Shown here: positions 14,077-21,134 of the stretch, one piece after another
Layout: each line of letters begins with the position of its first letter
Numbering within the stretch: the stretch's first letter is position 1
Assembly (NCBI GenBank): GCA_046734795.1
Contig: JBKPRX010000115.1
Coordinates: 1 to 29,060, forward strand
From: JBKPRX01 sp046734795
Lineage (GTDB): Bacteria > Actinomycetota > Thermoleophilia > Gaiellales > Gaiellaceae
Length of the DNA: 29,060 nt
Reading direction: 5' to 3'
Notes under the pieces: model-generated
Told to the model about the DNA's origin: nothing
Databases searched by the model: none
The model's input: only the letters and a program-made list of their open reading frames with translations
Made by a program: the position numbers and the translations under genes

Positions 14077-14715
14077 CTACGCCTCCTTGTTGCCGTAGAG
14101 CAGGAACTCGCCGGGAACCCGGCGATCGTGATGCCTCGGATTGCCGGCCGGCGCCGGGTACTCCTCGAGTGCGCGGACGACGATGCCTTCGCGCGCGAGT
14201 GCGGTGACGACCTGACCGAGTCTCGGCGCGCCAGCGAAGTAGTCGTAGTGCCAGCTCATCAGGCCGTCGATGCACGCACCGATCGGATGCTCGTCGAACA
14301 CGAGCAGCTCGCCCCGCGGGCGAAGCGCCGCGGCGATGCCGCGTGCCCACGAACCGAGGTCGGTCACGTCTGCGAGCCCGCCGCCGCCCGCGTAGACGAG
14401 GTCGAAACGACCGCGCCGAAGCTCCGTCGGCAGCGCCTGCGGCTCGGCCTCCACCCAGAGCACGGACGGCCACCGCTCGCGCGCCGCCTCGAGCGCGGGG
14501 CCCGCGACGTCCACGCCGGTTGCGACTGCGCCGCGCGCCGCGAGCTCCGCCGTTCCGGCACCGCTGCCGCAGGCGAGATGCAGGACGCGCTTTCCGTCGA
14601 GGTCGCCGAGCGAACGCACCACGTGCTCGGGGAGCGCAGGCCGGTCGGCCGCCGGGCCCGCACGGCGTGCGTGCGCTTCCTCCCACGCACGCAGGTTCTC
14701 GTGCGTCGGCTCCAT
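14077..14715 (-). CDS. Class I SAM-dependent methyltransferase
   Basis: A 212-residue methyltransferase. After an N-terminal helix (MEPTHENLRAWEEAHARR), motif I reads VLHLACGSGAGTAELAARG. It continues with VATGVDVAGPALEAARERW, FDLVYAGGGGLADV and AALRPRGELLVFDEHP. It resembles small-molecule methyltransferases that open with an N-x-x-A-W-x-x-x-H helix. The substrate is unknown. The ATG at 14715 shares one base with the fabL stop (TGATG); the longer frame to 14787 is fabL shadow. Position between an enoyl reductase and an AKR suggests tailoring of a fatty or carbonyl compound, by inference only. Confidence 0.82.
   Translation of the reverse strand: MEPTHENLRAWEEAHARRAGPAADRPALPEHVVRSLGDLDGKRVLHLACGSGAGTAELAARGAVATGVDVAGPALEAARERWPSVLWVEAEPQALPTELRRGRFDLVYAGGGGLADVTDLGSWARGIAAALRPRGELLVFDEHPIGACIDGLMSWHYDYFAGAPRLGQVVTALAREGIVVRALEEYPAPAGNPRHHDRRVPGEFLLYGNKEA
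14082..14088 (-). promoter_or_regulatory. Strong Shine-Dalgarno of the aldo/keto reductase
   Basis: AAGGAGG on the minus strand lies 8 nt before the ATG at 14073, within the last codons of the methyltransferase. Such a site is rare in this window and suits an internal operon gene. Confidence 0.7.
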
Positions 14716-15446
14716 CAGGCAGGGAGCGAGAAGCCGCCGTCGACCACGAGCGTCTGCCCGCACACCATCTCGGCATCCGCGGAGCAAAGGAACGCCACCG
14801 CGGCGGCGATGTCAGCTGGCTCGACGAGCCGGCCAGCTGGCGTGCGTGCGACGGAGCCGAGCATCTCGTCCTTGTTCGGAAAGTACTCCAGCGCGCCGGT
14901 TTCGACGACACCGCCCGAGACCGCATTCACGCGGATGCCGCTCGGCGCGAGCTCGACGGCGAGGTAGCGAACGACCGCCTCGAGCGCGGCCTTCGACGCT
15001 CCGATCAGGACGTAGTTCGGCAGCACGCGTTGCGAGCCGAGGCTCGAGATCGCGACGATCGAGGATCCGGGCTTCATCTGCGGCGCCGTCGCGCGCGCAA
15101 GCGAGAGAAGCGCTCGCGCGTTTGCGTTCAGCGTCCAGTCCCAGTGCTTCTCTTCCGCTTCGAGCGCCGGTCGCACGACACCGGTCGCCGCGTTGTGAAC
15201 GACAACGTCGTACGGACCTGCAGCCGCGAACTCGTCGATGACGCGCTTCGAGGTGACGTTGCCGCGCACGAGCACGATCTCGGTGCCGGCCGCGCGCAGC
15301 TCTTCGGCGGTCTCCTCCGCGGCACGGTCGTTCCGCATGTAGCCGAGCGCGAGCTTCTGGACGCCCTCGTGCGCGAGCCGCGAGGCGATCGCCTTGCCGA
15401 TCCCGCGCGTGCCGCCGGTGACGAGGGCGGCCCTGCCGAGGGTCAT
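14715..15446 (-). CDS. fabL: Enoyl-ACP reductase III (FabL-like SDR)
   Basis: A 243-residue short-chain dehydrogenase closely resembling Bacillus FabL, the NADPH-dependent enoyl-ACP reductase of fatty-acid elongation. Matches include the cofactor motif TGGTRGIG (10-17), HNAATGVVRPALEAEEKHWD, SSLGSQRVLPNY and IGASKAALEAVVRYLAVEL. The FabL-specific Y-x6-K spacing is present (Y145, K152) instead of the usual SDR Y-x3-K. The C-terminal NAVSGGVVETGALEYFPN and GQTLVVDGG also fit. The ATG at 15446 overlaps the upstream stop as ATGA; the 15500 start is rejected because it only extends into that gene. It could serve fatty-acid synthesis or an enone-reduction side pathway. Confidence 0.88.
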   Translation of the reverse strand: MTLGRAALVTGGTRGIGKAIASRLAHEGVQKLALGYMRNDRAAEETAEELRAAGTEIVLVRGNVTSKRVIDEFAAAGPYDVVVHNAATGVVRPALEAEEKHWDWTLNANARALLSLARATAPQMKPGSSIVAISSLGSQRVLPNYVLIGASKAALEAVVRYLAVELAPSGIRVNAVSGGVVETGALEYFPNKDEMLGSVARTPAGRLVEPADIAAAVAFLCSADAEMVCGQTLVVDGGFSLPA

Positions 15447-15736
15447 GAGCGCGGCGGCAGCGGGCGGTCCGCGGGCGCCGAGCTCGGCAGCTGCTCCCAC
15501 CCGGGGCGCGTCGGCGCTTCGCGTCCACCGGACATCGCCCTGCTGGACGCATGCCCGAGACGATCGAGAAGCTCCATCTGCTCCTCGCCGTAGCGCCGCA
15601 CGTCGCTCTCGGCCGGAAGATCGCGAATCAGCTCATGCACGCGGGCACGAAGTTGGTACGCGAAGTGCGGCGTCGCCGGGCCGACGAGCGCGTCAATGTC
15701 CGCCTTCGTCGGGCCGCTCGAGGTGCCGGTCGCCAT
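15443..15736 (-). CDS. Small uncharacterised protein heading the fabL operon
   Basis: A 97-residue soluble protein. The core, ALVGPATPHFAYQLRARVHE followed by LIRDLPAESDVRRYGEEQM, looks like a conserved amphipathic helical unit; the C-terminal ~30 residues are Pro/Arg/Ser-rich and probably disordered. I have an impression of similar short proteins in related actinobacteria but can name no function. The ATG at 15736 is supported by a TAGGGT -10 element 7 nt upstream. The stop is coupled to fabL by ATGA, so it belongs to that operon and may modulate or bind an operon enzyme, a guess. Confidence 0.68.
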   Translation of the reverse strand: MATGTSSGPTKADIDALVGPATPHFAYQLRARVHELIRDLPAESDVRRYGEEQMELLDRLGHASSRAMSGGREAPTRPGWEQLPSSAPADRPLPPRS

Positions 15737-15743
15737 CGACCGA

Positions 15744-15749
15744 ACCCTA
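15744..15749 (-). promoter_or_regulatory. TAGGGT -10 element of the fabL operon
   Basis: TAGGGT on the minus strand ends 7 nt before the ATG at 15736, in the 49-nt divergent gap shared with the EamA promoter. Confidence 0.5.
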
Positions 15750-15773
15750 ACGAGTCACGAATGGGGTCGCGGG

Positions 15774-15779
15774 TAGTGT
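15774..15779 (+). promoter_or_regulatory. TAGTGT -10 element of the EamA gene
   Basis: TAGTGT ends 6 nt before the ATG at 15786, the exact leaderless distance seen at 10533, 10839, 19050 and 21135. Confidence 0.55.
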
Positions 15780-15785
15780 CGGACG

Positions 15786-16685
15786 ATGCGGCGGATCCCG
15801 GCGGTCGACGTGATGCTGTTCGTGACCGTCGCGCTCTGGTCGCTGAACTTCACCGCGTCGAAGTACGTGCTGACGCACGGGTTCCAGCCGCTCGTGTACT
15901 CGTCGCTGCGCTACGGGATCGGCGCCGTCGCGCTCGTGCTCTTCGCGTTCGTGCTCGAACGCTCCGTGCGAATCGCAGGACGGGACTTCGCGCGGCTCGT
16001 GCTCCCGGCTGCCGCTCTTCTCTTCCTGAACCAGTACAGCTTCGTCTACGCGCTCAAGTACTCGTCGGCCTCGACGGTCGCACTCGTGCTCGGCTCGACA
16101 CCGATCTTCGTCGGCGTCTTCGCATGGGCGACACGGCTCGAGACTGTTCAGACGACGTTCTGGATCGCCGCGGTCGTCTCCTTCGTCGGCGTCGCGCTCG
16201 TCGCTGCGGGTGCGGGAAGCATCTCGGGTAACGCGAAAGGAGCGGTGATCGCGGTCGGTACCGCCGCCTCGTGGGCCGCGTACTCGTTGATGATCGTTCC
16301 GTTGATGCGGAGATACTCGGCGTACCGGTCCAGCAGCATCGTGATGCTGACGATGTCGATTGCGATGGTCGCGGCCGCATCACCACAGCTCGCAGACCAA
16401 TCGTTCGAGTTCAGCAATCTCACCTGGCTCGCGTTCGCGTACTCGATCGTCGGGCCCGTCGTCGTCGCGCACATCCTCTGGTTCACCGCCGTCGACCGCG
16501 TCGGCGCGGGCCGCGCTTCGATGTTCGCGAACATGCAGCCGTTCCTCGCCGTCGTCTTCGCGATCTTGTTGATCGACGAGCACCTCGCGCGACTCGAGAT
16601 CGTCGGCGGCTTCCTCATCGCGGCGGGGATCGTGCTCGAGCGGCGCGGACACGTCGTCGCAGTCCAACAACCACCTGCCGAGTGA
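15786..16685 (+). CDS. EamA/DMT family transporter
   Basis: A 299-residue, ten-helix drug/metabolite transporter made of two EamA repeats. The first begins ALWSLNFTASKYVL and ends near residue 145; the second begins AVGTAASWAAYSLMIVPL and contains MFANMQPFLAVVFAILLIDE, a typical EamA end motif. Members export amino acids, purines or other small metabolites by secondary transport. The C-terminus is a short hydrophilic tail. Its stop shares one base with the following MFS gene (TGATG), so the two exporters are co-translated. Substrate unknown. Confidence 0.92.
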   Translation: MRRIPAVDVMLFVTVALWSLNFTASKYVLTHGFQPLVYSSLRYGIGAVALVLFAFVLERSVRIAGRDFARLVLPAAALLFLNQYSFVYALKYSSASTVALVLGSTPIFVGVFAWATRLETVQTTFWIAAVVSFVGVALVAAGAGSISGNAKGAVIAVGTAASWAAYSLMIVPLMRRYSAYRSSSIVMLTMSIAMVAAASPQLADQSFEFSNLTWLAFAYSIVGPVVVAHILWFTAVDRVGAGRASMFANMQPFLAVVFAILLIDEHLARLEIVGGFLIAAGIVLERRGHVVAVQQPPAE

Positions 16686-18229
16686 TGGCGCTCCGCGCTC
16701 GTCTCGCCAGGGTTCCGCCCGGCTACCAGTTCAGCATCGGCCGCGTCCTTTCGATCTACGCCGGTCTGATGACGGTGATCTTGCTCGCGTCGCTCGACCA
16801 GACGATCGTCTCGACGTCGCTTCCGGCGATCGTCTCCGACCTCGGCGGGCTCACGCAGTACACGTGGGTCTTCACCGCGTACATGCTCGCGACGACGGTC
16901 ACCGTGCCGATCTACGGGAAGCTCGGCGACGCGTACGGACGCCGGCCGCTGTTCTTTGTCGCGATCTCGATCTTCCTCGCCGGATCGCTCCTTTGCGGGC
17001 TCGCGCAGAACATGACCGAGCTCGTCGCAGCGCGCGCGGTGCAAGGCCTCGGCGCAGGCGGCTTGTTTCCGCTCGCGCTCGCGACGATCGGGGTGATCGT
17101 CCCGCCGCGCGACCGCGGTCGCTACCAAGGGTTGATCGGCGCCGTCTTTGCGTCCTCGTCGATCCTCGGCCCGCTGATCGGCGGTTTGATCGTGGACAAC
17201 GCGAGCTGGCGCTGGGTGTTCCTCTTGAACGTGCCGCTGTGCGTGCTCGCGTTCGTCGTCATCTCGCTGACGATGCCGCGGCGTTCGGTGCGGCGCGCGC
17301 AGTCGATCGACTGGATCGGCGCCGCGCTTCTCGCCGGTGCGACCTCCGCGCTTCTGCTCGGCCTCGTTTGGGGCGGGAGGCAGTACGCGTGGGACTCGCC
17401 GCACGTCGTCATCGCCCTCACGAGCGCGGCCGTGCTCGCGGCGATGTTCGGATTCTGGGAGCGACGCGTGGGCGAGCCCATCCTTCCGTTCGCGGTGATG
17501 CGCGACCGAAACGTCGCGGCGAGCTTGATCGCGATCGCGCTCGTCGGCGCCGCGATGTTCGGTGCGATCAGCTTCGTGCCGCTCTACGTGCAGGGCGTGA
17601 TCGGCACCTCGGCGACCTCGTCGGGCGTCGTGCTGACGCCGCTCATGCTCGGCGCGACGAGCGCCGGGTTCCTCTCGGGCCAATGGATCTCGCGCAGCGG
17701 CCGGACGAGACCGAACGCGCTCGTCGGGCCGGTCGTCCTCACGACCGGCATGTTCCTGCTCTCGCAGATGACGACGTCGACGACGAGCGGGCAGGCGGCA
17801 CGCAACATGGTCGTCGCCGGAATCGGGCTCGGGTTGATGATGCAGGTGTTCGTGATCTCGGTGCAGAACGCGGTGCCGCGCTCGGTGATCGGAGCTGCGA
17901 CTGCGGTCACGCACTTCTCGCGGTCGATCGGCGCGACGATCGGCGTCACGGTCATGGGCGTCCTCGTCAACCAGGGCTTGCCCGAGCAGATGCGCGGAAG
18001 CGGCGAGCTGATCGGGATCCACCGGTTGCCGCTCCGCCTGCGCGACGATCTCGCCGCTGCTCTGCATCCGGCGTTCGTGATGGCGACGCTCGTCTCCGCG
18101 CTCGTCTGGTTCGTCGTCTTCTTCGGCATGCGCGAGGTTCCGTTGCGGCGGTCGCTCGAGGAGAATCCGGTCGCCGAGGAGCTCGCAGCTGCGGCGCCGG
18201 ACACCGGGTCTCGGCTGCCCTCGCGCTGA
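16685..18229 (+). CDS. DHA2-type MFS efflux transporter (14 TM)
   Basis: A 514-residue drug:H+ antiporter of the DHA2 family. Diagnostic segments are LLASLDQTIVSTSLPAIVSD in TM1, motif A GKLGDAYGRRPLF and IGGLIVDNASWRWVFLLNVP, the signature region of 14-TM MFS exporters such as EmrB/LfrA. Positions near LGATSAGFLSGQWISRSGR mark the second half. It likely exports hydrophobic drugs, lipids or antibiotics. The ATG at 16685 (or the GTG one codon earlier) overlaps the EamA stop. A frame open from 16271 merely shadows EamA. The C-terminal tail is Glu/Ala-rich and cytoplasmic. Confidence 0.93.
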   Translation: MALRARLARVPPGYQFSIGRVLSIYAGLMTVILLASLDQTIVSTSLPAIVSDLGGLTQYTWVFTAYMLATTVTVPIYGKLGDAYGRRPLFFVAISIFLAGSLLCGLAQNMTELVAARAVQGLGAGGLFPLALATIGVIVPPRDRGRYQGLIGAVFASSSILGPLIGGLIVDNASWRWVFLLNVPLCVLAFVVISLTMPRRSVRRAQSIDWIGAALLAGATSALLLGLVWGGRQYAWDSPHVVIALTSAAVLAAMFGFWERRVGEPILPFAVMRDRNVAASLIAIALVGAAMFGAISFVPLYVQGVIGTSATSSGVVLTPLMLGATSAGFLSGQWISRSGRTRPNALVGPVVLTTGMFLLSQMTTSTTSGQAARNMVVAGIGLGLMMQVFVISVQNAVPRSVIGAATAVTHFSRSIGATIGVTVMGVLVNQGLPEQMRGSGELIGIHRLPLRLRDDLAAALHPAFVMATLVSALVWFVVFFGMREVPLRRSLEENPVAEELAAAAPDTGSRLPSR

Positions 18230-18268
18230 CGCCGTTTGCGCGCGCGCCGATCCCGGCACGAAGTAGAC

Positions 18269-19030
18269 GTGTTGCAGCTCGACCAGGCAGTCCGGCAAGC
18301 GGAGTCGCTCCAGGAGCTCGAGCATCGGCCGTGGCCGCTGCCGTCGCGCAGTTGGACGATGGGGCAGACGTGGGAGGACCTGCTCTTCGCACACTGGCGT
18401 GTTCCCGCAGAGACTCTCGCGCCGCGATTGCCGGCCGGGCTCGAGCTCGACACGTTCGACGGCAGCGCCTGGCTCGGCGTCACGCCGTTCAAGCTCACCG
18501 GGCTGCGCCTGCGCGGGCTGCCGCCCTTGCCCGGGACCGCGTCGTTTCTCGAGCTGAACGTCAGGACGTACGCGACCGCGGAGGGAAAGCCGGGCATCTG
18601 GTTCTTCAGCCTCGACGCCGCGAACAGCGTGGCCGTCGAGCTCGCGCGACGCATGTACAAGCTGCCGTATCACCGCGCACGCATGACCGCGGGGCGCCGC
18701 GCCGACTGGATCGCCTACGACGCCGTGCGCGCCGACGAGCCCGGCCGTGCGTTCGCCGGCCGTTACCGCGCGCTCGGCGAGCCGCGGACGGACGCGAAAT
18801 CGGACCTCGAAGCGTTCCTCACCGAGCGCTACTGCCTGTACACGACCGACGAACGCGGCGCGCTCGTGCGCGCGGAGATTCACCATCTTCCGTGGCCGTT
18901 GCAAGACGCCGAGCTCGAGCTCGAGTTGAACACGATGCCGCCGGTCGCGCTTCCCGACGAGCCGCCGCTTTGTCACTTCTCGCGGCAGCTCGACGTCGTC
19001 GTGTGGCCGCTCGAGCGCGTCGTCGTCTAG
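18269..19030 (+). CDS. DUF2071 (YqjF-like) family protein
   Basis: A 253-residue soluble protein of the DUF2071/YqjF family. Conserved stretches include RSWTMGQTWEDLLFAHWRVP, LPAGLELDTFDGSAWLGVTP, LRGLPPLPGTASFLELNVRT and GKPGIWFFSLDAANSVAVEL. The fold is acetoacetate-decarboxylase-like, but the function in most bacteria is unknown. The start is uncertain: TTG 18236, GTG 18263 and GTG 18269 are in frame. GTG 18269 is preferred because the earlier residues are Arg-rich and family members begin near the HRPWPLP segment. The gene lies 40 nt after the MFS stop in the same direction and before a separately promoted CDF gene. Confidence 0.85.
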   Translation: MLQLDQAVRQAESLQELEHRPWPLPSRSWTMGQTWEDLLFAHWRVPAETLAPRLPAGLELDTFDGSAWLGVTPFKLTGLRLRGLPPLPGTASFLELNVRTYATAEGKPGIWFFSLDAANSVAVELARRMYKLPYHRARMTAGRRADWIAYDAVRADEPGRAFAGRYRALGEPRTDAKSDLEAFLTERYCLYTTDERGALVRAEIHHLPWPLQDAELELELNTMPPVALPDEPPLCHFSRQLDVVVWPLERVVV

Positions 19031-19037
19031 CGCGCCG

Positions 19038-19043
19038 TACGCT
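19038..19043 (+). promoter_or_regulatory. TACGCT -10 element of the CDF gene
   Basis: TACGCT ends exactly 6 nt before the GTG at 19050, giving the metal transporter its own probable leaderless transcript although it follows DUF2071 by only 19 nt. Confidence 0.5.
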
Positions 19044-19049
19044 TCGTCT

Positions 19050-20408
19050 GTGAATCCGCAGCGGCGAACGGCGCTCGTCTCCGTCTTCGCGGCCATTGCG
19101 CTGATCGCGATGAAGCTGACCGTCGGCATCGCGGCCAACAGCCTCGGCCTTCTCTCGGAGGCGGCGCACTCGGGGACGGACCTCGTCGCCGCGTTGCTGA
19201 CGTTCTTCGCGATCGGTGTTGCGGTGCGGCCGGCCGATACCGCGCATCACTTCGGCCACGGCAAGGCGGAGCACCTTGCCGCGCTTGCCGAGGGCGCGAT
19301 CCTCGTCGTCATCAGCGTCTTCATCGCCTGGGAGGCCGTGCGTCGTCTGACGGGGCGGACACACGCGGAGGTGGACGCACAGTGGTACGTGCTCGCCGTC
19401 GTCGGAATCGTGATGGTCGTCGACCTCAGCCGGACGATCGTCTCGCAACGCGCCGCGCGCCGGTACGAGAGCGCCGCGCTCGCGTCCAACGCTTTGCACT
19501 TCGGCAGCGATCTCGCCGGTTCGACGGCGGTCCTGATCGGGATCGTGCTCGTGCGCCAGGGATACCCGAAGGCCGACTCCGCCGCCGCACTCTTTGTCGC
19601 GGTGCTCGTGCTCGCCGCTGCCGTCCGGTTGATGCGGCGCAACGTCGACGTGCTGATGGACCGCGCTCCCGTCGAAGCCGAGGAAGCTGCGCGCGGCGCG
19701 ATCGCCGGGATCCGGCCGCTCGTCGATCTTCGCCGGCTCCGGATGCGGCAGGCGGCGGGGCGGCAGTTCGCCGACGTCGTGATCGGCGTCTCGCCCGACG
19801 ACGCCGTCGTGCAAGGGCACGCGGCCGCCGACGCGGTCGAGGCGGCGGTTCGGCGCGTGCTGCCGGAGAGCGACGTCGTCGTTCACGTCGAGCCGAACAC
19901 CGATTCGGCCGGAATCCGCGAGCGCGCGCACGCGGCTGCGCTCGGCGTTCCGGCCGTGCGCGAGGTGCACAACGTCACCGTTCTTTCAGTCGGCGACCGA
20001 ACCGAAGTGTCGCTGCACCTGAAGCTGCCGGGCGCGCTCAGCCTCGAGCAGGCGCACGAGATCGCAACGCAGGTCGAGCGGGCGATCGGTGAAGCAGTTC
20101 CCGAGGTGGACGCCGTGCAGACGCACGTCGAGCCGCTCGCCGAAGCCGCCGAAGGCGCAGCACCGCACGCATCCGAGGTCGCGGGCGACGAGCAGCTCGT
20201 CGGTGCGATCGTCCGCGAGGTGACGGGCGAGTCGCCGCGTGAGCTTCGGTTTCTCAACACGGACGACGGCCTGGTCGCGTTCCTCACGCTCGGGCTCGAG
20301 CCGTCTGTTCCGCTTGCGGAAGCGCACGCGCGTGCGAGTGAGATCGAAGAGCGAATTCGTCGGGCGCGGCCGCAGATCGCCGACGTGATCGTGCACACCG
20401 AGCCGTAA
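19050..20408 (+). CDS. Cation diffusion facilitator with three C-terminal domains
   Basis: A 452-residue CDF transporter, which exports divalent metals by H+ exchange. The membrane part (about 1-200, six TM) carries the two-helix metal site as H40-x3-D44 in AAHSGTD and H150-x3-D154 in LHFGSD, an HD-HD set usually linked to Zn/Cd. The family HFGHGKAEHLAALAEG loop follows TM2. Usual CDFs end after one ~80-residue ferredoxin-like domain. Here three consecutive copies appear, at about 207-282, 288-362 and 377-452. They end in near-identical VVVHVEP, VQTHVEP and VIVHTEP strands, each preceded by a similar helix rich in Ala/Glu. GTG start with its own -10 element. Confidence 0.92.
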   Translation: MNPQRRTALVSVFAAIALIAMKLTVGIAANSLGLLSEAAHSGTDLVAALLTFFAIGVAVRPADTAHHFGHGKAEHLAALAEGAILVVISVFIAWEAVRRLTGRTHAEVDAQWYVLAVVGIVMVVDLSRTIVSQRAARRYESAALASNALHFGSDLAGSTAVLIGIVLVRQGYPKADSAAALFVAVLVLAAAVRLMRRNVDVLMDRAPVEAEEAARGAIAGIRPLVDLRRLRMRQAAGRQFADVVIGVSPDDAVVQGHAAADAVEAAVRRVLPESDVVVHVEPNTDSAGIRERAHAAALGVPAVREVHNVTVLSVGDRTEVSLHLKLPGALSLEQAHEIATQVERAIGEAVPEVDAVQTHVEPLAEAAEGAAPHASEVAGDEQLVGAIVREVTGESPRELRFLNTDDGLVAFLTLGLEPSVPLAEAHARASEIEERIRRARPQIADVIVHTEP

Positions 20409-20504
20409 ATTCACTCGCGCGAGGGACGCTCGCTAACCGAATCGTTACGGCTTCGCGAAACGTCGCTTACGGCGACCGCCCACGGTGCGACCGACGCACC
20501 CATC
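20409..20504 (+). promoter_or_regulatory. Probable leader/promoter region of the secreted protein gene
   Basis: About 100 nt separate the CDF stop from the ribosome site of the next gene. Two related short tracts (CGTTACGGCTTCG and CGCTTACGGCGACC) stand near 20445 and 20464. No clear TANNNT at leaderless distance is present, consistent with a leadered mRNA. The promoter itself could not be pinned down. Confidence 0.25.
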
Positions 20505-20511
20505 AAGGAGG
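20505..20511 (+). promoter_or_regulatory. Strong Shine-Dalgarno of the secreted protein gene
   Basis: AAGGAGG lies 6 nt before the ATG at 20518. It fixes that start over the in-frame upstream start at 20485 and suggests high translation. Confidence 0.8.
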
Positions 20512-20517
20512 CTCCTC

Positions 20518-21057
20518 ATGCTGAAACGAACACTCGCGCTCGCCGTTCTCGTCGCCGCCGTCGTCGTGCCGGCCGCGCTCGCCGCGGACGGCGCGCCGCA
20601 GAAGCCGTCGCATCCGAACGCGGCCAAGCGCCACTCGCAGAGCGCAGGCGAGCGAGGCGCGGCCGTCGAGCAGAAGCTCGCGCACATCCGCCAGAAGATC
20701 GCGAAGGCTGTTGCCGGGTTCAACAAGCACTGCGCGTCCCACCACGCGAACGCCGAGCGGTGCACGGCGGCCGCGAAGAAGCTGCTCGCCGGGCTTCAGA
20801 AGATCGACGGACGGATCGACGGGCTCGTCGCGAAGATCCACGAGCACTGCGATGCGAACGATTCGTGCAAGCGCGCGGATCAGCTCGTGAAGAAGCTGAC
20901 GGACGTCCAGGCAGAGCTCCAGCGCGCGGAGGAGAAGCTCCAGGCGTGGCTCGACGGCACCAAGGCAACCGACGCGTCGTCGGACGGCACGAGCCTCGAG
21001 TCGCTCGACGAGCTCAGCGGAGAGCTCGCGGCGCTTCGCTCGAGCGCGAATCCCTAG
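20518..21057 (+). CDS. Secreted helical protein with paired cysteines
   Basis: A 179-residue exported protein that I do not recognise. The signal peptide covers residues 1-22 (MLKRTLALAVL, hydrophobic core, AALA before the site). The mature part is mostly charged helix, Lys/Ala-rich, with four Cys in two pairs: C72 and C82 (CX9C) and C111 and C117 (CX5C). HEHCDANDSCKRAD contains several His and Asp near the second pair. The spacing suggests an antiparallel helical hairpin held by disulphides, or possibly metal binding; its neighbour is a metal exporter. A strong ribosome site precedes it and a perfect 13-bp terminator follows, so it is an independent, probably well-expressed unit. Confidence 0.75.
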   Translation: MLKRTLALAVLVAAVVVPAALAADGAPQKPSHPNAAKRHSQSAGERGAAVEQKLAHIRQKIAKAVAGFNKHCASHHANAERCTAAAKKLLAGLQKIDGRIDGLVAKIHEHCDANDSCKRADQLVKKLTDVQAELQRAEEKLQAWLDGTKATDASSDGTSLESLDELSGELAALRSSANP

Positions 21058-21072
21058 CGGCTCGCCTGCTTC

Positions 21073-21108
21073 GGCCGGGTCCCGGTGACGGCTCGCCGGG
21101 ACCCGGCC
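21073..21108 (+). terminator. Perfect 13-bp hairpin terminator
   Basis: GGCCGGGTCCCGG (21073-21085) and CCGGGACCCGGCC (21096-21108) are perfectly complementary around a 10-nt loop, starting 15 nt after the secreted-protein stop. No T-tract is present. It ends just before the -10 element of the glycosylase gene. Confidence 0.7.
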
Positions 21109-21122
21109 ATTCGCGCCGCGGG

Positions 21123-21128
21123 TAGGTT
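21123..21128 (+). promoter_or_regulatory. TAGGTT -10 element of the eight-gene operon
   Basis: TAGGTT ends exactly 6 nt before the ATG at 21135, following the terminator. It probably drives the train of genes running to 28181. Confidence 0.55.
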
Positions 21129-21134
21129 CGAGCG

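Noticed and set aside
13169..14926. 585-codon minus-strand frame
   Set aside because: Same strand but a different frame from the AKR, methyltransferase and fabL genes; Arg-rich noise without any domain.
16148..19138. 996-codon open frame on the minus strand
   Set aside because: It lies antisense to EamA, MFS, DUF2071 and the start of the CDF gene, all recognisable. Its product is Arg/Glu/His-rich low-complexity sequence typical of GC-rich shadow frames.
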